DNA from: Geodermatophilaceae bacterium URHB0062
Lineage (GTDB): Bacteria; Actinomycetota; Actinomycetes; Mycobacteriales; Geodermatophilaceae
Direction of reading: 5' to 3'
Length of the DNA: 64,000 nt
NCBI GenBank assembly: GCA_000620185.1
Contig: JHVO01000011.1
Location: 1 to 64,000, forward strand
Positions within the stretch are counted from its first letter, which is position 1, and every line of letters begins with the position of its first letter. The position numbers and the translations under genes are program-made. Positions 23,439-32,443 of the stretch are shown piece after piece. The notes under the pieces are model-generated. The model did no database searches. It was not told the origin of the DNA and was given only the letters and a program-made list of their open reading frames with translations.

Positions 23439-24755
23439 TCACTCGCAGCCGATGCCGTCGCCGTCGCGGTCGAGGCGGCTGTCGTAACCAGGGTCGCCGC
23501 GATGGACCGGAGCTGCTCCGGCGGCGCGGGCCGCGTCGCAGTTCTTGTAGTACACAGCCGGAGCAGGGGCCGGCGGAGCGACCGGAACGGGGGCAGGTGC
23601 CGGAGCGGGGGCAGGTGCGGGAGCCGGGGCGAGCTTCGGGGCCGGAGCAGGCGCGGGCTTGGGCGCGGGGGCCGGGGTGGTCACAGGCGCCGGGACCTTG
23701 GCGACGATCCCACCTGGCAGCGGCTCGTTCGGGCAGGTGGCCAGGATCGTCGCGATGGCGTTCTTCTCGGCCTGCGTCATCCAGAGCCCGTAGCTGACCT
23801 TCACGGCGACCTGCCGGGCCACGTACGAGCAGCGGTACGCCTTGTTCGGCGGCAGCCAGGTCGCGGCGTCGCCGTCCCCCTTCTGCATGTTCAGCGGGCC
23901 GTCGACGGCGAGAAGGTTGAGCGGATCGTTGGCGAAGGCGGTGCGCCGCGCGACGGACAGCGACTGCGCGCCCTTCTGCCAGGCGTCCGAGAGGGCGACG
24001 ACGTGGTCGATCTGGACGTCGTCGCTCGTGCCCTGGCCGCGCTGGAAGGCGATGCCGCGCCCGGAGTAGGGGTCGGCCAGGTGGCCGGTGAGGACGACGC
24101 AGTCGTGCGTGCCCGCCTTGAACGTCTCACTGCTGAGGTCGCGAGCCAGGATGTCGTTGCGGGTGTCGCAGCCGTTGTGGTCGGTGTCGAGCCACGAGGA
24201 GCCGAACTGGTCGCGCGCGTAGCCGGTCCGCGGCGCCCGGCCCTTGACCTCGACGGCGGCGAGCGCGGCGAGGGCCGTCGTCCGGCCGGCCTTGGCGACG
24301 ACGGCCTCGGCGGCACCGTCGGTCAGCAGACCGTTCGCGCCGAGGCCGTCAGCAGGCAACGGTGTCTCGTCCGTCTCGGCATCGGCGAGCGCCTCCTCGG
24401 CGGCCGCGTCCTCCTCGTCGGGAGTGGGCGCGGCCGACGTCGACTCGGTGGTCGGGCTCGCCACCGTCGTCCCGGCCGTCGGCTGCGTCGGGGTGGTCGT
24501 CGCCCCTCCGACGAGCAGGGCCACGACACCGGCGGCGGCCACGGCGGCGGCGACCTGACGGGTCGCGATGAACGCCCACCGCGCCTGACCGGCGATGGCG
24601 GCACCCACGCCCAGGATCAGTGCCGCGCAGCCGGCCATCAGCAGCCCGCCGCCCGGGCCGCCGGTCGCGAAGCCGGCGACGACGAACAGCAGTGCGACGC
24701 CTCCAGCGATCCCGAGCACGAGCCGTTGGCGGTGCGACGTCGAACCAGCGTCCAT
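23439..24755 (-). CDS. Membrane-anchored HNH nuclease (GmrSD/DUF1524-type) with excalibur domain
   Basis: This 438-residue protein has three N-terminal hydrophobic segments (about 12-85) and an acidic Thr/Ser/Ala linker. A DUF1524-type HNH domain follows (about 195-330: DTDHNGCDTRNDIL, QIDHVVALSDAWQKGA, NDPLNLLAVDGPLNMQKG) with Asp-His and Asn catalytic residues. Then comes an Ala-Pro repeat spacer (about 345-400) and a C-terminal excalibur calcium-binding motif (YYKNCDAARAAG, DRDGDGIGCE). This layout is seen in extracytoplasmic actinobacterial nucleases, possibly for DNA scavenging. ATG behind AGGGAGA. Confidence 0.88.
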   Translation of the reverse strand: MDAGSTSHRQRLVLGIAGGVALLFVVAGFATGGPGGGLLMAGCAALILGVGAAIAGQARWAFIATRQVAAAVAAAGVVALLVGGATTTPTQPTAGTTVASPTTESTSAAPTPDEEDAAAEEALADAETDETPLPADGLGANGLLTDGAAEAVVAKAGRTTALAALAAVEVKGRAPRTGYARDQFGSSWLDTDHNGCDTRNDILARDLSSETFKAGTHDCVVLTGHLADPYSGRGIAFQRGQGTSDDVQIDHVVALSDAWQKGAQSLSVARRTAFANDPLNLLAVDGPLNMQKGDGDAATWLPPNKAYRCSYVARQVAVKVSYGLWMTQAEKNAIATILATCPNEPLPGGIVAKVPAPVTTPAPAPKPAPAPAPKLAPAPAPAPAPAPAPVPVAPPAPAPAVYYKNCDAARAAGAAPVHRGDPGYDSRLDRDGDGIGCE

Positions 24756-24881
24756 GAGCTTCTCCCTGAGCGGAACGGCCAGGGTTCGGAAGCTAGGTCG
24801 TGGTCGGGCGAGTGGGCGGCTGCGACACGGTGGCGCCTACCTGACAGCCCCTCGGGTGGTCAGCCGTCCCACCGGCACCAG

Positions 24882-25373
24882 TCAACGCTCGCTGTCGGGC
24901 GTCTCCTCGTCAGCCGGCCCGTCGGCGGACATCCCCTCGGCCCGGCGCTTGAGCGCTTCGTTCATGGCGTTGAAGGCCGTGGCCCGGTGGCGGTTCAGGG
25001 AGCGGATCAGCAGGGGTGCCAGGAGTCCGCGGAACCGGTCCTGCTGCCACAGGCGCACACCACCGTCGCGGTCGGTGATGGTCATGGTCAGATCGACGTC
25101 GAAGAGGCCCGGTACAGCGGGCCGGATCAGCTGGCTCCGCAGCCGCAGTCGTCGAAGGGGAATCACCTCCACGACCGTGGGCCGGAGTTGTGCCTGGATC
25201 AGGGCGTTCACCGGCGGCACGCTCATCGACAGCCGGTCTCCTACGACCAAGGCCCCGTCAGCTTCGGTGACGAAGGGGTTCCATTCCGCATAGGCGGGCA
25301 GGTCGGTCAGCACCTGCCACACGCATTCAGGTGTGGCGTCGATGTCGACGAACGTCGTCAGGTCGGCGGTCAT
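24882..25373 (-). CDS. SRPBCC-family (polyketide cyclase/START-like) protein
   Basis: This 163-residue protein has the SRPBCC pattern: VDIDATPECVWQVLTDLPAYAEWNPFV at the N-terminus (quoted in part, residues 9-35), a long hydrophobic cavity-forming sheet and a C-terminal helix (NRHRATAFNAMNEALKRR). The fold binds hydrophobic ligands; the ligand is unknown. The ATG has AGGAGA upstream. Confidence 0.85.
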   Translation of the reverse strand: MTADLTTFVDIDATPECVWQVLTDLPAYAEWNPFVTEADGALVVGDRLSMSVPPVNALIQAQLRPTVVEVIPLRRLRLRSQLIRPAVPGLFDVDLTMTITDRDGGVRLWQQDRFRGLLAPLLIRSLNRHRATAFNAMNEALKRRAEGMSADGPADEETPDSER

Positions 25374-25510
25374 CGGGATCGTCTCCTGATGGGGAACGCG
25401 CCCGGGGAGGAAGGCCAGCCTAGGGGGACCGACCCGCGCGTCCCACCTCCACAGCGGTCAGCCGGACCGGGGTTCCGCCCGTGTTCGCCGGCCACCTACT
25501 GTCCGGCGTC

Positions 25511-26206
25511 ATGGAGACCGTGGAGAGGCATGCTGCGCAGCGCTGGTGGGCCGACGGCGAACGCACGGTCGCCGGCCTGGTGACGCGACTGACCAACGAG
25601 CAGTTCGCCGAACCGTCGGCGCTGCCCGACTGGTCACGGGCGCACGTCGTGGCGCACCTGGCCCGCAACGCCGACGCCCTGGTCAACCTGCTCGACTGGG
25701 CACGCACCGGCGTCGAGACGCCGATGTACCCCTCGCGGGCAGCCCGGGACGCCGGCATCGCCTCGACGGCGGCTGCCCCACCCGACGACCTGCGCACCGA
25801 TTTCGCCGCCGCCCGTGCGGGGTTGGCCGAGACGATTTCCGCGATGCCGGCCGAGGCCTGGTCGGCGACGGTGCGCAACGGTCAGGGGAAGCCGGTGACG
25901 GCCGCCGAGGTGCCGTGGATGCGCGCCAAGGAGCTGTGGGTGCACGGCACCGACCTGCGCGCCGGGCTCGCCTTCGCCGACCTGCCGGTCGGCTTCTGCG
26001 TCGCGCTGGTGGACGACGTCCTGGGACTGTTCGCCGGCCGCGACCAGATGCCGGACGTGCGCATCTCCGCCACCGACGTCGACCGGACCTGGGGGAGTGG
26101 TCCGCGGCCGGTCGAGGGTCCGGTCCCGGCGATCGCCGCGTGGCTCACCCGCTCGGACGCCTCGGGTCTCGGCGGCGACGTCCCCCCGCCACCTGCCTGG
26201 CTCTGA
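25511..26206 (+). CDS. Maleylpyruvate isomerase/DinB-like mycothiol-dependent protein
   Basis: This 231-residue protein has the N-terminal DinB-like four-helix bundle with the metal-binding His of DWSRAHVVAHLARNADAL (about 40-58) and a later His in ELWVHGTDLRAG (about 150). This matches the mycothiol-dependent maleylpyruvate isomerase family. The C-terminal part (about 165-230) is the family's SCP2-like domain. It may be a mycothiol S-transferase; the substrate is unknown. The ATG at 25511 is preferred; an in-frame GTG lies at 25481. Confidence 0.85.
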   Translation: METVERHAAQRWWADGERTVAGLVTRLTNEQFAEPSALPDWSRAHVVAHLARNADALVNLLDWARTGVETPMYPSRAARDAGIASTAAAPPDDLRTDFAAARAGLAETISAMPAEAWSATVRNGQGKPVTAAEVPWMRAKELWVHGTDLRAGLAFADLPVGFCVALVDDVLGLFAGRDQMPDVRISATDVDRTWGSGPRPVEGPVPAIAAWLTRSDASGLGGDVPPPPAWL

Positions 26207-26236
26207 CGGGACGACGGGGTCGGGACGGACAGCGAA

Positions 26237-27328
26237 CTAGAGGTAGCCGCCGACCTGGGGCTCGCGACGCGTCGCGGCGTGCGCGCGCCGCTCGCGCTGC
26301 GCGAACAGCGTAGCCAGGGTGACCGGCGCTTCCGGAGCAGCGGCGCCGTCACCCAGCCACGCCCGGGCCTCGGCCGGTGACAGTGGCTCGAACTCCACCT
26401 GGCTGAGGCAGCGGCCCGGACGGGTGATCGCGGGGTGCAGTCGGCCGACGTCCTCGTTGGTGGTCAGCAGGACCAGCACCTTGAGCCCATGGCCGAGGAT
26501 CCCGTCGCACAGGTTGAGCAGCCGGCCGAGTGAGGCCCCGGCACGCAGCTTGGCGTCGGAGCGCAGGTACTCATCGCAGTCCTCCGCGACGACGAGCCGC
26601 CACCGGTCGTCGTCGCCCTCGTCGTCGTCCCCATGCGCACCGGCCACCTCCAACAAGTAGTTGGGCTCGGCGAACAGCTTCTCCGGATCCATCACGTAGT
26701 GCGGACGGCACCAGTCGGCCCACGCACGGCTGAGCGCCCGGACCGCCGTCGTCTTGCCCGTGCCCGGCTCGCCGTGCCACAACACCAGCCGGCCCGACCG
26801 TCCGTCGACACTCGTCAAGGACATCAGCGAGGCCAGGCCCCCGGCGGTGTTCCGCGCGTAGTTGCCCGATGCGTCCGCCCACGCCGGCGCGGACACCTGC
26901 CGCATCGACATCTGGCCGACGCCGTCGCCGTAGGACCAGAACGCCATGCGGAGCGAGCCCTTCGGCTGCACCACGAGTTCGCGGGCGCCGGTGGAGACGC
27001 GCTCGACCAAGCCCTCCACGATGTCCAACTCCGCCCCGACGACCGACACGCGTGTCATCCCGTCGGCGACGGTCACCGCCGGGAGCGCGCCGGGGTACTC
27101 GACGACCAGCGCCCGGTTGACGCGGTTGCGCTGGTCCAGCCGGAGGATGCCGCCCTGGAGCAACTGCGCCGGGTCGTCGACGGAGCCCGGCACCTCCGCC
27201 GTCCGGAGGAAAGGCATGCCGCCGGCCCACTGAGCCTCCAGGAGCAGCCCGTCGACGACGTCGTCCGGGTGATACAGGTGCACGGTGGCGCGGACGCCAC
27301 GGACGGACGGCGGATCGTGCGGGGACAC
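26237..27328 (-). CDS. DUF5925-type protein with AAA ATPase domain
   Basis: In this 363-residue protein the N-terminal part (1-165) fits DUF5925 (HPDDVVDGLLLEAQW). The C-terminal part is a BCS1-like AAA ATPase: Walker A GEPGTGKTTAVRAL (about 190), acidic Walker B-like LVVAEDCDEYL (about 250), sensor 1 LTTNEDV and the arginine-bearing AITRPGRC (about 310). The GTG at 27328 follows GGGAGA. It lies 107 bp downstream of rtcB on the same strand. Role unknown; remodelling of a protein or RNA complex is possible. Confidence 0.82.
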   Translation of the reverse strand: MSPHDPPSVRGVRATVHLYHPDDVVDGLLLEAQWAGGMPFLRTAEVPGSVDDPAQLLQGGILRLDQRNRVNRALVVEYPGALPAVTVADGMTRVSVVGAELDIVEGLVERVSTGARELVVQPKGSLRMAFWSYGDGVGQMSMRQVSAPAWADASGNYARNTAGGLASLMSLTSVDGRSGRLVLWHGEPGTGKTTAVRALSRAWADWCRPHYVMDPEKLFAEPNYLLEVAGAHGDDDEGDDDRWRLVVAEDCDEYLRSDAKLRAGASLGRLLNLCDGILGHGLKVLVLLTTNEDVGRLHPAITRPGRCLSQVEFEPLSPAEARAWLGDGAAAPEAPVTLATLFAQRERRAHAATRREPQVGGYL

Positions 27329-27435
27329 AGTTCTCTCCCGGGATCGAAGGACGGGGCCGCGGACGGTACGGGGCAGGTACGACACCGCTGGGCCGGCGAT
27401 TCCGCGGAAACGCCGGCCCAGCGGTGTCCATCGGC

Positions 27436-28599
27436 TCAGTCGCCCTTGACGTTGACCACCTGGCGCAGCGTGTGCCGGATCTCCACCAGGTCGGCCGCGT
27501 CCTCCATGACACGGTCAATGGGTTTGTAAGCGTCCGGGTGCTCGTCGAGGAACGCGTCCGAGTGTCCCCACGCGATGCCGGCCATCCGCCCGTCGAGGTC
27601 CTTCCGCGTGAACCGCTTCCGCGCCGCCGACCGCGAGAAGTTGCGCCCGGCCCCGTGCGGCGAGGACATCAGCGACTCCTCGTTCCCGCGCCCGACCACG
27701 ACGTACGACGCCGTCCCCATCGAGCCGGGGATCAGCCCCCACTGACCTGACCGCGCGGAGATCGCGCCCTTCCGCGACAGCCACACCTCGCGTCCGTAGT
27801 GCGTCTCGAGCTCGCTGTAGTTGTGATGGCAGTTGATCACCTCAGCGCGCTCGACCGGAGCACCCAGGAACCGCCCGGTCTGGTCGACGACCCGGTCCAT
27901 CATCTCCTCGCGGTTGAGGTAGGCGAACCGCTGCGCCCACCGCAGCGCCTCGATGTAGGCGTCGAACTCCGGCGTCCCCTCCTCGAGGTACGCGAGGTCG
28001 CGGTCGGCCAGCGCGATGCCCTGCGCCCGGCACCACTCCTGCGCCCGCCGGATGTGGATCGACGCGAGCTTGTTGCCCACACCCCGCGAACCCGAGTGCA
28101 GGAACAGCCAGACGCGGTCGTCCTCGTCCAGCGACACCTCGATGAAGTGGTTGCCCGAGCCGAGCGACCCGAGCTGGATCGGCCAGTGCGGCACGGCCCC
28201 GTCGGCCTGCTTCACCCCGGGCATCCCACGAAGCTCAGCGACCCGCGGCTCGGCGGTGGCCCGCACCGACTTGTTGTACCGGCCGGCCGACAGCGGGATC
28301 GAGCGCGCGATCTGACCGTGCAGCACCGACAGGTCGCGACCCACGAGGTCAGCGGCAGTGAACCGGGTGCGGACGGCCATCATCCCGCAGCCGATGTCCA
28401 CCCCGACCGCCGCCGGGATGATCGCGCCCTCGGTCGGGATGACCGAGCCGACGGTCGCGCCCTTGCCCAGGTGCGCGTCCGGCATCAGCGCCAGGTGCGG
28501 GTAGATGAACGGCATCTCCGCCGTGCGCAGCGCCTGCTCGCGGGTGGTGTCCTCGAGGATCGAGGCCCAGTTGAGCAGGCGGTCGTTGATCTTCTCCAT
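27436..28599 (-). CDS. rtcB: RNA-splicing ligase RtcB
   Basis: This 387-residue protein joins RNA 2',3'-cyclic phosphate or 3'-phosphate ends to 5'-OH ends using GTP and manganese. Metal and guanylylation residues are visible: Asp-Ala-His (PDAHLGKG, 41-43), Cys71 (VGVDIGCGM), His in GSGNHFIEV, His in LFLHSGSRGVGN, His-His in NCHHNYSE, and the terminal His of GRGNEESL and SSPHGAGR. The length matches the shorter bacterial RtcB class. No archease or RtcR gene is near. The ATG at 28599 has AGGAG at a long spacing. Confidence 0.95.
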   Translation of the reverse strand: MEKINDRLLNWASILEDTTREQALRTAEMPFIYPHLALMPDAHLGKGATVGSVIPTEGAIIPAAVGVDIGCGMMAVRTRFTAADLVGRDLSVLHGQIARSIPLSAGRYNKSVRATAEPRVAELRGMPGVKQADGAVPHWPIQLGSLGSGNHFIEVSLDEDDRVWLFLHSGSRGVGNKLASIHIRRAQEWCRAQGIALADRDLAYLEEGTPEFDAYIEALRWAQRFAYLNREEMMDRVVDQTGRFLGAPVERAEVINCHHNYSELETHYGREVWLSRKGAISARSGQWGLIPGSMGTASYVVVGRGNEESLMSSPHGAGRNFSRSAARKRFTRKDLDGRMAGIAWGHSDAFLDEHPDAYKPIDRVMEDAADLVEIRHTLRQVVNVKGD

Positions 28600-28796
28600 G
28601 GTCCATTCTCAACTCCTGAGAACAGGTGTTCGGGCTGCGCAGCCGGTGCAGTCAACCCGTCGCGTCCACGCCCCGCGACTTCTTTGTTACCCCGCTCACA
28701 TATTTCGAGCCCGAGCGCATCCAGCGAACACCCAGGCTTCGAAGTCCGGGTGTCCGTCCCCGATGCCCGCCCGCGGGCCACGTCCGAAGGATCGAT

Positions 28797-29363
28797 ATGC
28801 GCCCCTCCCGAGCTTTCGTCACCACGGCCATGACTGCTGGAACGGTGGTCGTGAGCGCGATGATCACGCCCGGCATCGCCTCCGCTGACGACCACCACGG
28901 GCAGTGGAACAAGGGAACGACGACCGTCGTCCTCAACCCCGACCTGGTGCCCGTCCTGGTCGACACCCTCAAGGCGATGCCCATCAAGCCAGGCATGCTG
29001 AGCGCCCCCGGTGGCATGGCGCAGGTGTCGTTCCCCATCACCGAGGTCAAGAAGGACGAGGTCGAGCACGCCGGTGGCCTCCGGTTCACCCCGGTCGGCG
29101 GCGGGTCGCTGCGGATCACGAACTTCGAGGTCGAGCTCGACGACATGGTCCTCGAGGCCGATACGTGGCTCAACGGCAAGGACCTGGGCGACGTCGACGT
29201 CTTCGTCCTCGGCGAGGCGATGCCCATCAACGGCATGGTGCCCGACTGCGACGGCGTCCAGGCGGGGCTGACCCTCACCGCCGATGCGGCGGCCGCGCTC
29301 GGCGCGCCGGACTTCGAAGGTGCCTTCGTCGGCGATGCCTGCGTGGTGCCGAAGAAGCACTGA
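28797..29363 (+). CDS. Secreted protein, HtaA-like or unknown
   Basis: This 188-residue protein has a clear signal peptide (MRPSRAFVTTAMTAGTVVVS, cleavage after IASA). The mature part is a beta-rich domain (TTTVVLNPDLVPVLV, GGLRFTPVGGGSLRITNFEV) without a recognised motif beyond a loose resemblance to HtaA-type surface domains. The ATG follows GAAGGA. A perfect terminator hairpin starts 10 bp after the stop, so it is a single-gene unit. Confidence 0.72.
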   Translation: MRPSRAFVTTAMTAGTVVVSAMITPGIASADDHHGQWNKGTTTVVLNPDLVPVLVDTLKAMPIKPGMLSAPGGMAQVSFPITEVKKDEVEHAGGLRFTPVGGGSLRITNFEVELDDMVLEADTWLNGKDLGDVDVFVLGEAMPINGMVPDCDGVQAGLTLTADAAAALGAPDFEGAFVGDACVVPKKH

Positions 29364-29372
29364 CATCGAGCC

Positions 29373-29417
29373 CACACCCCTCCGGCACTCCATGGCCTTG
29401 AGTGCCGGAGGGGTGTG
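29373..29417 (+). terminator. Intrinsic terminator-like hairpin; member of an intergenic hairpin family
   Basis: A perfect 17-bp stem (CACACCCCTCCGGCACT and complement) has an 11-base loop CCATGGCCTTG. The loop and inner stem resemble elements at 30803-30824 and 57689-57710. Confidence 0.88.
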
Positions 29418-29430
29418 CCACCCTCGCCGG

Positions 29431-29901
29431 GTGCCTCCCGTCCGCAGCTCCGGCGTCCTCCTGTTCCGGCGTACGGACGGCGGCGGGGTGCAGGTGCTGC
29501 TCGGGCACATGGGCGGCCCGTTCTGGGCCAAGAAGGACGACGGCGCCTGGTCGATCCCGAAGGGTGAGCACGACCCCGACGAGGACGCCGAGGCCGCGGC
29601 CCGCCGCGAGTTCGCCGAGGAGCTCGGGGTGCCGGTGCCCGCGGCCGAGCTGATCCCGCTCGGCGAGATCCGGGCGCGCAAGGTGCTCACCGCCTGGGCG
29701 GCCGAGGGCGACCTGGACGTCGACGCCGTCGTCAGCAACACTTTCGAGCTCGAGTGGCCGCCGCGCTCCGGGCGCATGCAGGAGTTCCCGGAGATCGACC
29801 GCGCCGCCTGGTTCGACGTCGAGAGCGCGCGCGCCAAGGTCGTCAGCGGCCAGCGACCGTTCCTCGACCGGCTGATGCAGCTGCTCGCTGCTCGTGCGTG
29901 A
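29431..29901 (+). CDS. Nudix hydrolase
   Basis: This 156-residue protein has a near-complete Nudix box: GEHDPDEDAEAAARREFAEELGV (residues 45-67; key residues Gly, Glu, Arg-Glu, Glu-Glu, Gly). It would hydrolyse a nucleoside diphosphate linked to another moiety. The WSIPKG lead-in resembles diadenosine polyphosphate and 8-oxo-dGTP type members. GTG start at 29431. Confidence 0.88.
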   Translation: MPPVRSSGVLLFRRTDGGGVQVLLGHMGGPFWAKKDDGAWSIPKGEHDPDEDAEAAARREFAEELGVPVPAAELIPLGEIRARKVLTAWAAEGDLDVDAVVSNTFELEWPPRSGRMQEFPEIDRAAWFDVESARAKVVSGQRPFLDRLMQLLAARA

Positions 29902-30066
29902 TCAACATCCCACAGAGAGTGAGCGATCTCAGACGCTCCGGCGGGGGCGCGCACGCGCGAGCGAACCGAGGCGCCGGATCCAACGGTACGGCGGTGTCCG
30001 GAACTAGTTTCCCCCTCACTTCACGCGCGGTACCGGCCGCTCGTGCGACCTGGGGGAATCGTCGTC

Positions 30067-30783
30067 ATGCGCATTGTTCGTTGTGGGATGTCCGGCGCCG
30101 CGTTCAGCGCGGCGCTTCTCGTGAGTGCTGTTCTTCCGGTCGCGACGGCGCAGGCCGCCACGCCGACCTGCTTCGGCAAGGCGGCCACGCACGTCATGCA
30201 GCCCGGGGAGGCCACCTACTACACCCGGACCGGCGTGGTCGACGTCGTCGTCGGCACGTCGGGTGCGGACTCCATCCTCGGACCAGGTGAGGACGGGCCG
30301 GCGACGGACGTCGGTGACTACCTCTGCGGCGGCGCCGGGAACGACCGCATCTTCGGCAGCGCCGGCCCGGACCACATCAACGGCGGCGACGGCGACGACA
30401 ACGTCGAGGGGTGGCGCGGGGCGGACGTCGTCCAGGGCAATGCCGGGAACGACATCGTCGACGAGAACTCCATGGACAGCCAGGACTACGCGAACGACGT
30501 CATCCGTGGCGGGATCGGTAACGACACGCTCTACGCGGGCTGGGGCAAGGACAAGGCGTACGGAGAGGACGGCGCCGACAGGCTGTACGACAACGAGTGC
30601 GACGGCCCGACCGTGCTCGACGGCGGTGCCGGCAACGACTACTTCGAGTCGTACTGGTCCAGCTACAACGGCTCCGCGTGCAACTCGGTGGCCGACCAGA
30701 TCGTCGGCGGAACCGGCACCGACAAGGCCCTGGTCGACAAACTCGACAAGCTCACCGCGGTGGAGACGGTCACGAGGCGCTGA
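30067..30783 (+). CDS. Secreted RTX-repeat calcium-binding protein
   Basis: This 238-residue protein has a signal peptide ending ATAQAA and a series of RTX nonapeptides (GGAGNDRIFG, GGDGDDNVEG, GNAGNDIVDE, GGIGNDTLYAG, GEDGADRLYD) that bind calcium as a parallel beta roll. No catalytic domain is attached. It uses Sec-type export, not a C-terminal type I signal. The ATG at 30067 is chosen because GGGGGAA lies just upstream. Confidence 0.85.
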   Translation: MRIVRCGMSGAAFSAALLVSAVLPVATAQAATPTCFGKAATHVMQPGEATYYTRTGVVDVVVGTSGADSILGPGEDGPATDVGDYLCGGAGNDRIFGSAGPDHINGGDGDDNVEGWRGADVVQGNAGNDIVDENSMDSQDYANDVIRGGIGNDTLYAGWGKDKAYGEDGADRLYDNECDGPTVLDGGAGNDYFESYWSSYNGSACNSVADQIVGGTGTDKALVDKLDKLTAVETVTRR

Positions 30784-30802
30784 TCTCGGGCCCGTCCGAA
30801 GC

Positions 30803-30824
30803 GGCACTCATGGCCATAAGTGCC
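30803..30824. repeat. Short intergenic hairpin element (GGCACT...AGTGCC type)
   Basis: GGCACT and AGTGCC flank CATGGCCATA. The same core occurs as a terminator at 29373-29417 and in degenerate form at 57689-57710. Here it follows the RTX gene and may end its transcription. Confidence 0.7.
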
Positions 30825-30855
30825 GGAAGGGGCGGCGGCTGCCGATGACGCAGGC

Positions 30856-31908
30856 GTGGGGAAGAGGGGCATCCGCCGCGCTGGGGTCGTCGCGCTCGTG
30901 GGTCTCGCGGTCGTCACCACGGCGGCCTGCGGGGTAGAGACGCGCACGCGCGCCGTCGCCGCCACCCCGACGACGACGGCGCCCCCGCCGCCACCACCTC
31001 CGGTCTACTGGCCGCTGACCGGCCTGGAGAGCGGCGAGGTGCCCACCCGGCCGGCGCTCGCGGTGAAGATCGAGAACTCGGTCACCGCCCGGCCGCAGAC
31101 CGGCCTCGGCTCGGCCGACATGGTCTGGGAGGAGGTGGTCGAGGGCGGCATCACCCGCTTCGTCGCCGTCTACCACTCCACCCTGCCGACCCGGATCGGA
31201 CCGGTGCGGTCGGTCCGTCCGATGGACCCGGCGATCGCCGCCCCGCTGCGCGGCCTGCTCGCCTTCTCCGGCGGCCAGCGCCCGTTCGTGGACGCCGTCA
31301 CCGACGCCGGTCTGCAGGTGGTGAGCCACGACGCCGGCTCACCCGGCTTCTTCCGGCTCGCCTCCCGCAAGGCGCCGCACAACGTCTACGCCGAGCCCGC
31401 GACGTTCCTCGCCCAGGCCGACGCCGCGCACCAGGCGGCCCCGGTAGCGCAGTTCCGGTTCGCCGCCGCGGGGGAGCAGCCGGTGGCGGTCACCGCCGGC
31501 ACACCCGCCGCGCAGGTGGACCTGAAGCTCTCCCCGGTCAGCCGGCCGCGGTGGACGTGGAGCGCTCCGGACAGCGCGTGGCTGCGCGCCGAGGGCAGCA
31601 CGCCATCGACCGAGGCCGACGGCTCCCCGCTGGGGGCCACCAACGTGGTGGTCCTGCGGGTCACCGTCGACAACAACACCGGCTTCACCGACCCCGCCGG
31701 CAACCCCGTGCCCGAGACGCAGCTCGTCGGCTCGGGCGAGGCGCTCGTCGCCACGGGTGGCCACACGGTGACCGCGACCTGGACCAAGGCGTCGGTCGCG
31801 GCACCCGTCGTCCTCACCGGTGGAGTCGGCTGGCCGGTCACACTGGCGCCGGGCACCACCTGGGTGGAGCTGGTGCCGACCGCCACGGGATCCGTGGCGG
31901 TCGGCTGA
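30856..31908 (+). CDS. DUF3048-domain lipoprotein (YerB-like)
   Basis: The protein has about 350 residues. A lipoprotein signal with lipobox VVTTAAC lies about 24 residues from the chosen start, followed by a Thr/Pro linker. An N-terminal DUF3048 domain follows (WPLTGLESGEVPTRPALAVK, FVAVYHSTLPTRIGPVRS) and a second C-terminal DUF3048 half (WTWSAPDSAWLR to the end). Family role unknown; cell-envelope location. I prefer the GTG at 30856, because an in-frame GTG at 30820 lies inside the hairpin element and would make an unusually long signal. Confidence 0.8.
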   Translation: MGKRGIRRAGVVALVGLAVVTTAACGVETRTRAVAATPTTTAPPPPPPPVYWPLTGLESGEVPTRPALAVKIENSVTARPQTGLGSADMVWEEVVEGGITRFVAVYHSTLPTRIGPVRSVRPMDPAIAAPLRGLLAFSGGQRPFVDAVTDAGLQVVSHDAGSPGFFRLASRKAPHNVYAEPATFLAQADAAHQAAPVAQFRFAAAGEQPVAVTAGTPAAQVDLKLSPVSRPRWTWSAPDSAWLRAEGSTPSTEADGSPLGATNVVVLRVTVDNNTGFTDPAGNPVPETQLVGSGEALVATGGHTVTATWTKASVAAPVVLTGGVGWPVTLAPGTTWVELVPTATGSVAVG

Positions 31909-31920
31909 TCCCGCGTCCGG

Positions 31921-32421
31921 TCAGCCGACCCGGCGGGCTCCCGCGTACGACGGCATGTACGAGAGTGGCATGACCTTCACGACGTCGCCGGTGTGGGGTG
32001 CCGTGACGATCTGCCCGTTCCCGATGTACATCGCGACGTGCGAGATCGGGCTGTAGAAGAACACCAGGTCGCCGGGCTGCAGGTCGGAGTAGGACACCGG
32101 GGTGCCCACCGTCGACTGCATGCTCGAGGAGTGCGGCAGGGACACGCCCGCGGCGCCCCAGGAGTACATCGTGAGGCCCGAGCAGTCGAACGAGCTCGGT
32201 CCGGCCGTGCCCCAGACGTAGGGGTCGCCGACCTGGGCCAGGGCGGTGTTGACGGCGACCTGCGCGCGCGCCGTCTGGGCCACGACGGTGGGCGCTGCTG
32301 GAGCGTTTGCCAGGGCGGGCAAGGGGGTGAGTGCGATGCCCGCGCCGGCCGTGAGGACGACGACCGCCTTTCTGACGGCGAGATGGACGCGACCGGGCGT
32401 GGACGTGCTGGTACCCGTCAT
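31921..32421 (-). CDS. Secreted NlpC/P60 peptidoglycan endopeptidase
   Basis: This 166-residue protein has a signal peptide (1 to about 38, ALANA) and an NlpC/P60 domain (about 50-166). Its catalytic Cys is in FDCSGLTMYSW and its His in SHVAMYIGNG; a second polar residue is expected near TAPHTG. It would cut gamma-D-Glu-diaminopimelate bonds in peptidoglycan during growth or resuscitation. The ATG at 32421 follows AGGAGA. The long leader contains a c-di-AMP riboswitch, a known arrangement for actinobacterial wall hydrolases. Confidence 0.9.
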   Translation of the reverse strand: MTGTSTSTPGRVHLAVRKAVVVLTAGAGIALTPLPALANAPAAPTVVAQTARAQVAVNTALAQVGDPYVWGTAGPSSFDCSGLTMYSWGAAGVSLPHSSSMQSTVGTPVSYSDLQPGDLVFFYSPISHVAMYIGNGQIVTAPHTGDVVKVMPLSYMPSYAGARRVG

Positions 32422-32443
32422 GGCGACGGTTTCTCCTGTTCTC

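Noticed and set aside
23540-23700. Tandem GC-rich repeat as a CRISPR or satellite
   Set aside because: It is the in-frame Ala-Pro spacer of the HNH/excalibur protein.
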